Positions 1 to 6,201 of a stretch of DNA of 9,081 nucleotides are shown in pieces. Numbering within the stretch: the stretch's first letter is position 1; each line of letters opens with the position of its first letter. A model generated the notes under the pieces. The model made no database searches, was not told where the DNA came from, and saw only the letters and a list, made by a program, of their open reading frames with translations. A program made the translations under genes and the position numbers. Origin of the DNA: DATLWR01 sp035576205 (GTDB taxonomy: Bacteria > Pseudomonadota > Zetaproteobacteria > Mariprofundales > Mariprofundaceae); assembly GCA_035576205.1 (NCBI GenBank), contig DATLWR010000058.1:1-9081 (forward strand). Reading direction: 5' to 3'.

Positions 1-29
1 CATCTGGCCGGCCAGAATCCGCATCCCCC

Positions 30-530
30 ATGGAGTCGAACTTGTACGAACCCGAACGCTTCCAAAGCCCCGAATACCTGTCTGTCCTCGACCCTGCTGC
101 CGGCGGCCAGGCGACATTCCCGGCCGCCGCCATCGCCGAACTGCGCCGCATCGCCGGAACAGGTTACCCGCTGGAGATCTGCGGCCTGCTGGTCGGTACG
201 CTCGAAGGCGACCGCTGGCAGGTCCGTGAGGTGCGCCAGATCGCCAACCTGAACAGCGAGCGCGCCGCCGACCGTTTCCAGCTCGATCCTGCCGGCTACC
301 AGCAGGTGGACCGCGAACTGCGCGGCAGCGGCCTCGAGATCATCGGTGTCTTCCACACCCACCCGGATTGCCCCGGCAAACCATCGCCGACCGATCTGGA
401 CAGTGCCTGGGAAGGATTCCTCTACCCCATCATCAGTGTCTGCGACGGCGAGTGGTGCGAAATGCGCTGCTGGACGCTGGCCCCGGAAGGCGACAGGTTC
501 CGCGAAGTCGAATGGAAGGAGTTGGCATGA
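30..530 (+). CDS. M67-family (JAMM/MPN+) metallopeptidase, possibly 5'-incomplete
   Basis: Zinc-dependent peptidase or isopeptidase of the Mov34/JAB1 fold. The full JAMM signature is visible: Glu49 in EICGLLVG, His109 and His111 in HTHP, then Pro118-Ser119 and Asp122, the expected zinc ligands and catalytic residues. Small bacterial proteins of this family (such as mycobacterial Mec) clip extra residues from ubiquitin-like sulfur carriers of the ThiS/MoaD/CysO type, often beside MoeB/ThiF or cysteine-synthesis genes. No such partner is in this window, so the substrate is unknown; partners could lie upstream. The ATG at 30 gives 166 residues, but the frame is open without a stop to the left edge and there is no clear ribosome site before 30, so the true start may lie outside. 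The stop overlaps the next ATG (ATGA), suggesting translational coupling to the TPR lipoprotein. Family assignment is secure; role is not. Confidence 0.88.
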   Translation: MESNLYEPERFQSPEYLSVLDPAAGGQATFPAAAIAELRRIAGTGYPLEICGLLVGTLEGDRWQVREVRQIANLNSERAADRFQLDPAGYQQVDRELRGSGLEIIGVFHTHPDCPGKPSPTDLDSAWEGFLYPIISVCDGEWCEMRCWTLAPEGDRFREVEWKELA

Positions 531-2218
531 AATCGAAAATCCTGCTGCTGGCGGCCATCACCCTGAGTGCCTGTGCCCAGCATGCGCCGGTCGAATCGTC
601 CGCAGCAGCTCCGAAGAGCACGGCTGTGCCCATTTCGGAGATGGATCCCGGCTTCCTCTATCTCGCCGCCCAGAACGCCCTGAACCAGGGCAACACCGAC
701 CTGGCGATCCGCCTGCTGCAGGCGCTGGTCGCCAAGGATCCCGAGGCCGTCAAGCCGCGCATCCAGCTTGTCGAACTGCTGCTCGGCCGCGGCCAGCCCG
801 CCGCGGCCGGCAAGGTCATCGACGAATTGCTGGCACACAAGGATCTCGAGGCGTCGAAGCGGGACGAGGTCATGCTGTTGCATGCCCGTTACCTCGCCGT
901 CACCGGCAAGCCGGAAGAGGCGCTCGTCTCGCTGCAGAAATACCTCGACCATCACCCGACCGATGCCGACGCACGCCGGCTGCAGGCCCAGCTGCTGGTT
1001 TCCGTCAACCGCCTGAAGGAAGCGCAGGCCGCCATCGACAAGGCGATCCGTGCCGGAGATTCGGCCGACCTGCGCCTGATCCAGGCACAATTGTTCATGC
1101 AGGACCACAATCTGGCCGGTGCGAAGGAAGCCCTGAAGCAGATGCGCAAGCTGGCGCCGGACGACGATACGCCGGTGCTGATGCTGAGCCAGATCGCCCT
1201 GCAGCAGAAACAGCCCGAGGTCGCCGAATCACTGCTGCGCGATTTCCTCGCCTCGCATCGTGATGCCTGGCGGGTCAGCAATGCGCTGGGCCGCATCCTC
1301 GTCCAGCAGGGGCGGATCGACGACGCCATCGTCGTCTACCGCGACCTGGTCAACCGCACGGGCGGCGAGCCTGAGATCGTCAAGGCGCTCGGCCTGCTGT
1401 ACCTCCAGCAGCGCAATTACAAGGAGGCCGAAGCTGCTTTTGCCCGTATCGAGGGCAGCAGCGACGAGGCGACCTTCTACCACGGCATCAGCCTGGAAGG
1501 GCTGGAGCGTATCGATGAGGCACGCAAACAGTATGCCGGCATCGGCAAGCAGTCGCCGCTCTATACCGAGTCGCAACTGCGACTGGCCGGCCTCGATGCG
1601 CACGACCAGCAGTGGGATAAGGCGGCCTCCCGGCTGCTTGATCTGCTGCAGGTTCGTCCGGATACGGCGGATGCCTACGAGATGCTCTCGGCCATCCGTG
1701 TACAGCAGAAAAAATACGAACTGCTCCTGAAGGAGTCCGAACCCGCCCTCGCCCTGCCCAAGCCTCCGACCGGCGTGCTGTTCAACCGCGCGGTCGCCTA
1801 CAACGCACTGAAGCAGCACGACAAGGAGGAAAGCACCCTGCACCTGCTGCTGCACATCAATCCGAATCATCCCGAGGCATTGAATTTCCTCGGCTATTCG
1901 CTGGCCGATCGCGGCATCCGGCTCGATGAAGCGGAAAAGCTGATCCGCCGGGCGCTGGAACTGAAGCCGGACGATGCCTATTTCCAGGATTCGCTCGCCT
2001 GGGTCTATTTCAAGCAGGGCAAATTCGCCGAGGCAGCGAAAATCCAGGAGAAGGCCATTGCCGGCGTCAAGAACGACCCGACCATGCTGGAGCATATGGG
2101 CGACATCTACTGGCGCCTGAACCGGCTTGAAGCGGCGCGCGATGCCTGGCAGCGGGCCCTCAAGAACAACCCGGACGATCCGGCGCTGCTGAAACAGAAG
2201 ATCAAGCAAGGCCTCTGA
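527..2218 (+). CDS. TPR-repeat outer-membrane lipoprotein
   Basis: A 563-residue tetratricopeptide-repeat protein. Starting at ATG 527, preceded by AAGGAG at 516-521, gives a lipoprotein signal peptide: basic start, hydrophobic core, and lipobox LSAC with Cys16 as the lipidation site. Ala and Gln follow the Cys, with no Asp at +2, which by the Lol rule predicts the outer membrane. From about residue 40 the chain is helical-repeat TPR almost throughout. The best repeats are C-terminal (about 448-545: NHPEALNFLGYSLADRG, then the LKPDDAYFQDSLAWVYF and MLEHMGDIYWRL segments), a pattern I associate with TPR proteins encoded directly upstream of lolB in Betaproteobacteria. It probably acts as a periplasm-facing scaffold for envelope proteins, but no partner can be named. 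The start overlaps the M67 gene by 4 bases and the stop overlaps lolB (TGATG). A longer upstream reading in this frame lacks the signal peptide and is unlikely. Confidence 0.9.
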   Translation: MKSKILLLAAITLSACAQHAPVESSAAAPKSTAVPISEMDPGFLYLAAQNALNQGNTDLAIRLLQALVAKDPEAVKPRIQLVELLLGRGQPAAAGKVIDELLAHKDLEASKRDEVMLLHARYLAVTGKPEEALVSLQKYLDHHPTDADARRLQAQLLVSVNRLKEAQAAIDKAIRAGDSADLRLIQAQLFMQDHNLAGAKEALKQMRKLAPDDDTPVLMLSQIALQQKQPEVAESLLRDFLASHRDAWRVSNALGRILVQQGRIDDAIVVYRDLVNRTGGEPEIVKALGLLYLQQRNYKEAEAAFARIEGSSDEATFYHGISLEGLERIDEARKQYAGIGKQSPLYTESQLRLAGLDAHDQQWDKAASRLLDLLQVRPDTADAYEMLSAIRVQQKKYELLLKESEPALALPKPPTGVLFNRAVAYNALKQHDKEESTLHLLLHINPNHPEALNFLGYSLADRGIRLDEAEKLIRRALELKPDDAYFQDSLAWVYFKQGKFAEAAKIQEKAIAGVKNDPTMLEHMGDIYWRLNRLEAARDAWQRALKNNPDDPALLKQKIKQGL

Positions 2219-2748
2219 TGCGGTTGCGGCTTGTCGCCACGCTGCTCGTTGCGATCACCACGCTGTCGGGTTGCGCCAGCATCGGCCCGACAGGGGGCAT
2301 CATGCAGCAGCCGCTCATCGGCCCCTATCCGGCATTCAGCGGTCGGCTGCTGGTGATCGAACCGGCCCGCCGCTGGCAGGTCGGCATCGACTGGCAGGCT
2401 GAAGCACCCGAGGCAGGAAAACTCAGGCTGACGCATGCAGCGAGCGGCATGGTGGTCGAACTGGCATGGGACCATGGCGAGATGCGGATACGCGACTCGC
2501 AGCACCCCGAATTCCGTCCAGTCGCCCTGACCGAGCTGCAGCAGCATGGCATCGTGGTCGCCCCGTGGACCCTCGCCGCCATCCTGCTCGGCGACATGCC
2601 GGCGACATTCCACCCGACCCGACCCGGCGAATGGGAGGGGCATCAGGGAGGTGCGCTGATCCGCATCGTCTGGGATGCCGGCCAGCGGCGCCTGACACTC
2701 ACCGACATCACCCACGGCCGCCGCGCCACGCTGCTGATCGGCACATGA
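2218..2748 (+). CDS. lolB: Outer-membrane lipoprotein receptor LolB
   Basis: LolB accepts lipoproteins from the periplasmic carrier LolA and inserts them into the inner leaflet of the outer membrane; it is itself a lipoprotein. The 176-residue product has a classical signal peptide ending in lipobox LSGC with Cys19 as the lipidated residue, followed by Ala-Ser (outer-membrane sorting). The mature part begins with the family's typical strand FSGRLLV (about 38-44) and continues as beta-rich sequence, with the conserved-looking PWTLAAILLGDMP segment around 121-133. It is somewhat shorter than the E. coli protein (about 207 residues). The sequence is divergent, and much of the naming confidence comes from the position directly before ispE. 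The ATG shares its A with the preceding TGA stop (TGATG), so translation is probably coupled to the TPR lipoprotein. Ten bases separate its stop from the ispE start. Confidence 0.85.
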   Translation: MRLRLVATLLVAITTLSGCASIGPTGGIMQQPLIGPYPAFSGRLLVIEPARRWQVGIDWQAEAPEAGKLRLTHAASGMVVELAWDHGEMRIRDSQHPEFRPVALTELQQHGIVVAPWTLAAILLGDMPATFHPTRPGEWEGHQGGALIRIVWDAGQRRLTLTDITHGRRATLLIGT

Positions 2749-2758
2749 GGACAGGTAT

Positions 2759-3643
2759 ATGAGGCTGGTTTTGCCGGCGCCGGCCAAGATCAACCTGCAC
2801 CTGAGGATCACCGCCATCCTCGAAAGCGGCATGCACGAGCTCGACACGAGCTTCGCCTATGTCGACGTCACCGACTCGCTGTGCTTCGAGCCGGCCGCCG
2901 ACCTTGCCGTGGGCTGCTCCGTTCCCGAACTCGCCGGCCCGGACAATCTCGTTTACAAGGTACTGGCCGCCCTGCGAAACCGTTACGGCATCCGGGACGG
3001 CCTGCACGTGCATATCGACAAGCGTATTCCGGCCCAGGCGGGGCTGGGCGGCGGCTCCTCGGACGCCGCCACCGCCATCATCGCCGCCAACCGGCTCTGG
3101 CAGCTCGGCATGCCGCTCGATGCCATGATCGAATTCGCTGCCCCATACGGTGCCGACATCCCCTGTTTCCTGTTCGGCCAGGCCAGCCAGGCGCACGGCA
3201 TCGGCGAAAAACTGCAGTCCTACGACAAACCAATGCCGGCCGGCAGCGCACTGCTCGCCTGGCCGGGGACGGGCCTCTCCACCGCCGCCGTTTTCCGTCA
3301 TTTCGACCACTCCGAGGCCGGCCGCACGTTGACCCTTCCGGGGGCCACCGATACCATGCGCCGCGGTCCTGCAAGGCTTGGGGAGAACGATCTTGAAGCC
3401 GCCGCCTGCGCCCTGAGTCCGGCGCTCGCACGGCTTCTGCAGCACCTGCGGAAGCATTCGCAGCAAGCATGGATGAGTGGCAGCGGTTCGGCCTGTGTCG
3501 CCCTGTTCGATGAAAGCGGCGAGGCATCCGCCATGGCGAGCCAGCTGCAAGAGCGGGGACTTGCCAGCTGGACCCATGCCGGCCGGTTGCTGGACACGCA
3601 TCCGGCGCGGGACAACAACGATTGGGGCGTCGCCAAGCGGTAA
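2759..3643 (+). CDS. ispE: 4-diphosphocytidyl-2-C-methyl-D-erythritol kinase
   Basis: IspE phosphorylates the 2-hydroxyl of CDP-methylerythritol with ATP, the fourth step of the cytosolic MEP pathway to isoprenoids. All three GHMP-kinase motifs are present in the 294-residue product: PAPAKINLHL at 6-15 with the catalytic Lys10, the ATP-binding glycine-rich GLGGGSSDAA at 95-104, and MSGSGSA at 239-245. Asp133 in GADIPCF is the expected catalytic aspartate. The length is normal (about 280-300). ATG 2759 is supported by GAGGA at 2747-2751, overlapping the lolB stop. The striking feature is the 3' end: codons for the last residues WGVAKR plus TAA (3623-3643) are also the acceptor strand and D-arm of tRNA-Gln on the same strand, so the C-terminus is partly dictated by tRNA sequence. 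Confidence 0.97.
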   Translation: MRLVLPAPAKINLHLRITAILESGMHELDTSFAYVDVTDSLCFEPAADLAVGCSVPELAGPDNLVYKVLAALRNRYGIRDGLHVHIDKRIPAQAGLGGGSSDAATAIIAANRLWQLGMPLDAMIEFAAPYGADIPCFLFGQASQAHGIGEKLQSYDKPMPAGSALLAWPGTGLSTAAVFRHFDHSEAGRTLTLPGATDTMRRGPARLGENDLEAAACALSPALARLLQHLRKHSQQAWMSGSGSACVALFDESGEASAMASQLQERGLASWTHAGRLLDTHPARDNNDWGVAKR

Positions 3644-3697
3644 GGCAACGGGTTTTGATCCCGTCATGCGTAGGTTCGAATCCTGCCGCCCCAGCCA
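3623..3697 (+). tRNA. tRNA-Gln (anticodon TTG)
   Basis: A complete cloverleaf can be drawn by hand. Acceptor strands TGGGGCG (3623-3629) and CGCCCCA (3687-3693) pair fully; the discriminator is G3694 and CCA is encoded at 3695-3697. The D-stem is GCC/GGC (3632-3634 with 3644-3646). The anticodon stem ACGGG/CCCGT encloses loop TTTTGAT, with anticodon TTG at 3655-3657, reading glutamine codons CAA/CAG. The T-arm contains GGTTCGAATCC. The 5' end lies inside ispE, so the mature 5' end must be cut by RNase P from an ispE-containing transcript unless a promoter lies within ispE. tRNA-Gln between ispE and prs is a familiar arrangement in Beta- and Gammaproteobacteria. Confidence 0.97.
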
Positions 3698-3857
3698 GAC
3701 AGATTGCCGAAGCGTGAAGCTTCGGCGAAACATGGGAAGGCAGGATGAGAACCGTCAAAGGTTCGGGCCGAGCGAAAGCAAGGCAACGGCGGAGCAGCGT
3801 GACGCCGGCCCGCTGCGGTGAGGCGCAAAGCGCCGAATAATCCTGCCGCCCAGCCAG
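3679..3857 (+). repeat. Direct repeat of the tRNA-Gln 3' end
   Basis: The tRNA-Gln 3' end and following base (3679-3698, AATCCTGCCGCC then CCAGCCAG) recur about 160 bases downstream at 3839-3857 (AATCCTGCCGCC then CAGCCAG), differing only by loss of one C. A partial copy of a tRNA 3' end downstream of the intact gene is the geometry left by site-specific integration at a tRNA (attL with the whole tRNA, attR with the partial copy). No integrase or cargo remains in the roughly 140 bases between. Alternatives are a decayed tandem tRNA copy or a local duplication. Confidence 0.6.
3698..3838 (+). other. Structured non-coding stretch between tRNA-Gln and its 3'-end copy
   Basis: No credible gene is seen here. 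Several perfect hairpins can be drawn: GCCGAAGC (3706-3713) with GCTTCGGC (3719-3726), loop GTGAA; GAACC (3749-3753) with GGTTC (3760-3764); a longer-range stem CGGGCCG (3764-3770) with CGGCCCG (3806-3812), which shares base 3764 with the previous one; and GGCGC (3822-3826) with GCGCC (3830-3834), loop AAA. None is followed by a T-tract, so none is a standard intrinsic terminator. The stretch may be an RNA spacer between tRNA and prs, a remnant of an inserted element, or a small structured RNA. Confidence 0.45.
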
Positions 3858-3915
3858 TTTCGATCAGCAAATCGTGGATGCCCGAAGGCACCGTACAGGG
3901 CAGCAGGAGAACGGC

Positions 3916-4863
3916 ATGACCAACAAGAAGATGCGCCTCTTTTCCGGCACCTCGAACCCGCCGCTTAGCAAGGCGATCAGCGAGCACATGGGGCTGCCGC
4001 TCGGACAGGTGCCTATCCAGCGTTTCTCCGACGGTGAAATCTTCCTGCAGATCCAGGAAACCATCCGCGGACTGGATGCCTTCTTCATCCAGAGCACCTC
4101 GGCACCGGCCAACGACAACCTGATGGAACTGCTGATCTTCATGGATGCGGCCAAGCGCGCCTCGGCACACTACATCTGCGCCGTCATCCCCTACTTCGGC
4201 TATGCCCGCCAGGACCGCAAGAGCGCCGGCCGCACGCCGATCTCGGCGAAGCTGGTGGCCGACATGATCCAGGCTGCGGGTGCGACCCGCGTGCTGACGC
4301 TCGACCTGCACGCCACCCAGATCCAGGGCTTCTTCGACATCCCGGTCGACAACGTCTTCGCCGCCCCCCTGTTCGCGAAGGACATCGAGCAGCACAACGT
4401 CATGGACGACGTCATGATCGTCTCGCCGGACGTCGGCGGTGTGGTGCGTGCCCGGGCACTGGCCAAACGCCTGCATGTCGACATGGCCATCGTCGACAAG
4501 CGCCGGCCGGCACCGAACGTCGCCGAGGTGATGAACATCATCGGTGACGTGCAGGGCAAGCACTGCATCCTGGTCGACGACATCGTCGATACCGCCGGCA
4601 CCTTGACCAACGCAGTCGAGGCATTGCTCCAGCGCGGTGCCACCAAGGTTTCGGCCTACGCCACGCACGGCGTTCTCTCCGGCCCTGCCGCCGATCGCCT
4701 GAAAGCATCCGACCTCTACGAACTGGTGATCACCGACAGCATCCTGCAGCCGGCCCGTATCCTGGAGACCGGCAAGGTGCGTCAGCTGACCATCGCACCC
4801 TTGATGGGCGAGGCGATCAACCGCATCTACGACGGCCGCTCCATCTCCAGCTTGTATAACTAA
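3916..4863 (+). CDS. prs: Ribose-phosphate pyrophosphokinase (PRPP synthetase)
   Basis: Makes PRPP from ribose-5-phosphate and ATP, feeding purine, pyrimidine, NAD, histidine and tryptophan synthesis; cytosolic and hexameric in the family. ATG 3916 follows AGGAGA (3905-3910) at good spacing and gives 315 residues, matching the family; an in-frame ATG at 3874 would add 14 residues not expected at the N-terminus. Visible landmarks are FSDGE (37-41), STSAPANDNLMELL (60-73), the flexible loop YARQDRKSAGRTP (96-108), catalytic His132 in DLHATQIQGFFDIPVDN (130-146), KRRPAPN (195-201), and the PRPP-binding signature VDDIVDTAGTL (220-230). The loop, the THGVLSGPA segment and LVITDSI read more like alphaproteobacterial enzymes than like E. 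coli Prs. It lies downstream of tRNA-Gln and 93 bases before rplY. Confidence 0.97.
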   Translation: MTNKKMRLFSGTSNPPLSKAISEHMGLPLGQVPIQRFSDGEIFLQIQETIRGLDAFFIQSTSAPANDNLMELLIFMDAAKRASAHYICAVIPYFGYARQDRKSAGRTPISAKLVADMIQAAGATRVLTLDLHATQIQGFFDIPVDNVFAAPLFAKDIEQHNVMDDVMIVSPDVGGVVRARALAKRLHVDMAIVDKRRPAPNVAEVMNIIGDVQGKHCILVDDIVDTAGTLTNAVEALLQRGATKVSAYATHGVLSGPAADRLKASDLYELVITDSILQPARILETGKVRQLTIAPLMGEAINRIYDGRSISSLYN

Positions 4864-4870
4864 ACAAACC

Positions 4871-4947
4871 CTCTAGAGTGCGCCGCCGCTGCGCCCGACG
4901 GGGGCAGCCGCCGTACCGGGCCGACCCGCCGGCGCACAACAAGGAGG
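4871..4947 (+). promoter_or_regulatory. Foldable leader and ribosome site upstream of rplY
   Basis: The prs-rplY gap can fold into an outer stem GTGCGCCG (4878-4885) with CGGCGCAC (4930-4937). Within it a strong hairpin pairs GCTGC-CCC (4888-4896, one bulged G) with GGG-GCAGC (4901-4908) around loop GACG, and a small CCG/CGG hairpin sits at 4911-4919. The palindrome CTCTAGAG lies just upstream (4871-4878). The outer stem ends three bases before a strong Shine-Dalgarno AAGGAGG (4941-4947). There is no T-tract, so an RNA processing or translational control role is more likely than termination. E. coli rplY is reported to be autogenously controlled by L25; whether that applies here is inference. 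Confidence 0.4.
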
Positions 4948-4956
4948 AAGTCCACC

Positions 4957-5616
4957 ATGCACAGTTTTGAACTTGAAGCCGAAGTCCGCGAAACCAGCGG
5001 CAAGTCCGAATCCCGCCGCCTGCGTCGCGCCGGCAAGCTGCCCGCCATCGTCTACGGCGGCGGCAAGCAGGAGCTGCCGATCATTCTCGACGCGCTGACC
5101 GTCAGCAAGCTGCTCGACAAGGAAGAGTTCCACGCCGCCATGATCGACATCAAGGTCAAGGGCGCCCGCGGCAAGAACACCGCCATGCTGAAGTCCGTTC
5201 AGTACGATCCGATCAAGGATGTCCCGACCCATCTGGACTTCTTCCGCGTTGCCGCATCCGACATCGTGCACGCCGAAGTGGCCCTGCACCTGATCAACTT
5301 CGAGAAGTGCCCGGGTGCCGTGAAGGGTGGCAACATCGAGACCATCCGCCATCACCTGGACGTCACCTGCCGTGCCGACTCGATCCCGGGTCACATCGAC
5401 GTGGACTGCTCGAACCTCGAGATCGGCCACTCCATCCATATCCAGGACATCAAGCTGCCGGAAGGCGTGCATGTGCAGGAGCTGGAAGCCGAGGGCATCA
5501 ACTTCACCATCGTCGCCTGCTCCGCGCCGCGCGTCGAAGTGGAAACCGCTGCCGAAACCGTCGAAACCGAAGTGGAGAACGGCAAGCCGGAAGCCGCGGA
5601 AGAAGCAGGCGAGTAA
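4957..5616 (+). CDS. rplY: 50S ribosomal protein L25, long CTC/TL5 form
   Basis: Binds 5S rRNA in the central protuberance of the large ribosomal subunit. The 219-residue product is the long form: an N-terminal L25 beta-barrel (about 1-97) with the typical RRLRRAGKLPAIVYGG (20-35) and the THLDFFRV strand (91-98), a second all-beta CTC domain (about 100-190), and an acidic Glu/Ala-rich tail (192-219). E. coli L25 is only about 94 residues and lacks the second domain. ATG 4957 is supported by AAGGAGG at 4941-4947. It is followed by pth in the same reading frame after a single TAA and two codons. The conserved pairing with pth and ychF places it in a translation-related operon. Confidence 0.96.
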   Translation: MHSFELEAEVRETSGKSESRRLRRAGKLPAIVYGGGKQELPIILDALTVSKLLDKEEFHAAMIDIKVKGARGKNTAMLKSVQYDPIKDVPTHLDFFRVAASDIVHAEVALHLINFEKCPGAVKGGNIETIRHHLDVTCRADSIPGHIDVDCSNLEIGHSIHIQDIKLPEGVHVQELEAEGINFTIVACSAPRVEVETAAETVETEVENGKPEAAEEAGE

Positions 5617-5622
5617 GCCACC

Positions 5623-6198
5623 TTGCAGCTGCTCGTCGGGCTTGGCAATCCGGGCAGGCAGTACGGGGAGACGCGCCACAACATCGGCTTCCGTTTTCTC
5701 GACCAACTTGCCGAATCGCAGGGGCTGCGCTTTGCCGCAGCCCCTCGTTTTCGTGCCGAGACCTGCGAATGGCAGCAGGGCGGCGACAAGGTGTTGCTGG
5801 TCAAGCCGCAGACCTTCATGAACAACAGCGGCGAGGCGGTCGGGCCGCTGGCCCGCTACTACAGCGTCGAAACAAGCAGCATCTTCGTCGTCTACGACGA
5901 TCTCGACCTTCCATCCGGAAAAGTCCGGTTGAAAGCCGGCGGCGGCCACGGCGGGCACAATGGCCTGAAATCGCTGAACCAGCATTTGCCGGATGCCGAC
6001 TACGTGCGTATCAAGCTCGGCATCGGCCGCCCGACACACGGCGATGTCACCGGCTGGGTACTGGGTCGCGGCGATGAGGGAGCACGTGCAGACGAGGCAC
6101 GCATGTTCGCCGCCGTCCTGCCCGAGATGACGGCAATTCTGGCCGGCCAGCTGGCACATGCCGCCAACCGTATCCATCTGAAGATTCAGGAGAGTTAA
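5623..6198 (+). CDS. pth: Peptidyl-tRNA hydrolase, TTG start
   Basis: Cleaves peptidyl-tRNAs that drop off ribosomes, releasing tRNA for reuse; essential in many bacteria. The 191-residue protein has the full set of family residues: GLGNPG (6-11) with Asn9, Tyr14, catalytic His19 in TRHNIGF, FMNNSG (65-70) with Asn67, Asp92 in YDDLDLPSGKVRLK, and GGHGGHNGLKS (107-117) with Asn113. The start is forced: the rplY TAA (5614-5616) is in the same frame, and only GCC and ACC precede TTG 5623, the only credible initiator before the conserved LLVGLGNPG. There is no strong ribosome site, so initiation probably depends on ribosomes finishing rplY. The ychF start lies 3 bases after its stop. Confidence 0.96.
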   Translation: MQLLVGLGNPGRQYGETRHNIGFRFLDQLAESQGLRFAAAPRFRAETCEWQQGGDKVLLVKPQTFMNNSGEAVGPLARYYSVETSSIFVVYDDLDLPSGKVRLKAGGGHGGHNGLKSLNQHLPDADYVRIKLGIGRPTHGDVTGWVLGRGDEGARADEARMFAAVLPEMTAILAGQLAHAANRIHLKIQES

Positions 6199-6201
6199 AT
6201 C

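Noticed and set aside
368..526. A 53-residue N-terminal extension of the TPR protein
   Set aside because: It would run antiphase through the M67 gene and bury the signal peptide; ATG 527 has a good ribosome site and gives a proper lipobox.
346..1263. A 305-codon plus-strand frame overlapping the M67 and TPR genes
   Set aside because: Arg/Pro/Ala/Gly-rich translation typical of an out-of-frame reading of GC-rich DNA; both underlying genes are secure in other frames.
3706..3726. The 8-bp hairpin after tRNA-Gln as an intrinsic terminator
   Set aside because: No T-tract follows (GAAACATGGG); prs could still be read from the same transcript.
3874..3915. A 14-residue N-terminal extension of Prs from ATG 3874
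   Set aside because: The added residues are not family-like, while ATG 3916 has a good Shine-Dalgarno and gives the normal length.
1229..4668. Other long minus-strand frames (1229-2209, 2708-3733, 3664-4668)
   Set aside because: Each mirrors the codons of lipoprotein, ispE or prs genes; 2708-3733 even crosses the tRNA. No domain, ribosome site or promoter supports them.
4871..4878. Palindrome CTCTAGAG after prs as a stand-alone operator
   Set aside because: An 8-base palindrome alone is too weak; it is recorded only as part of the rplY leader.
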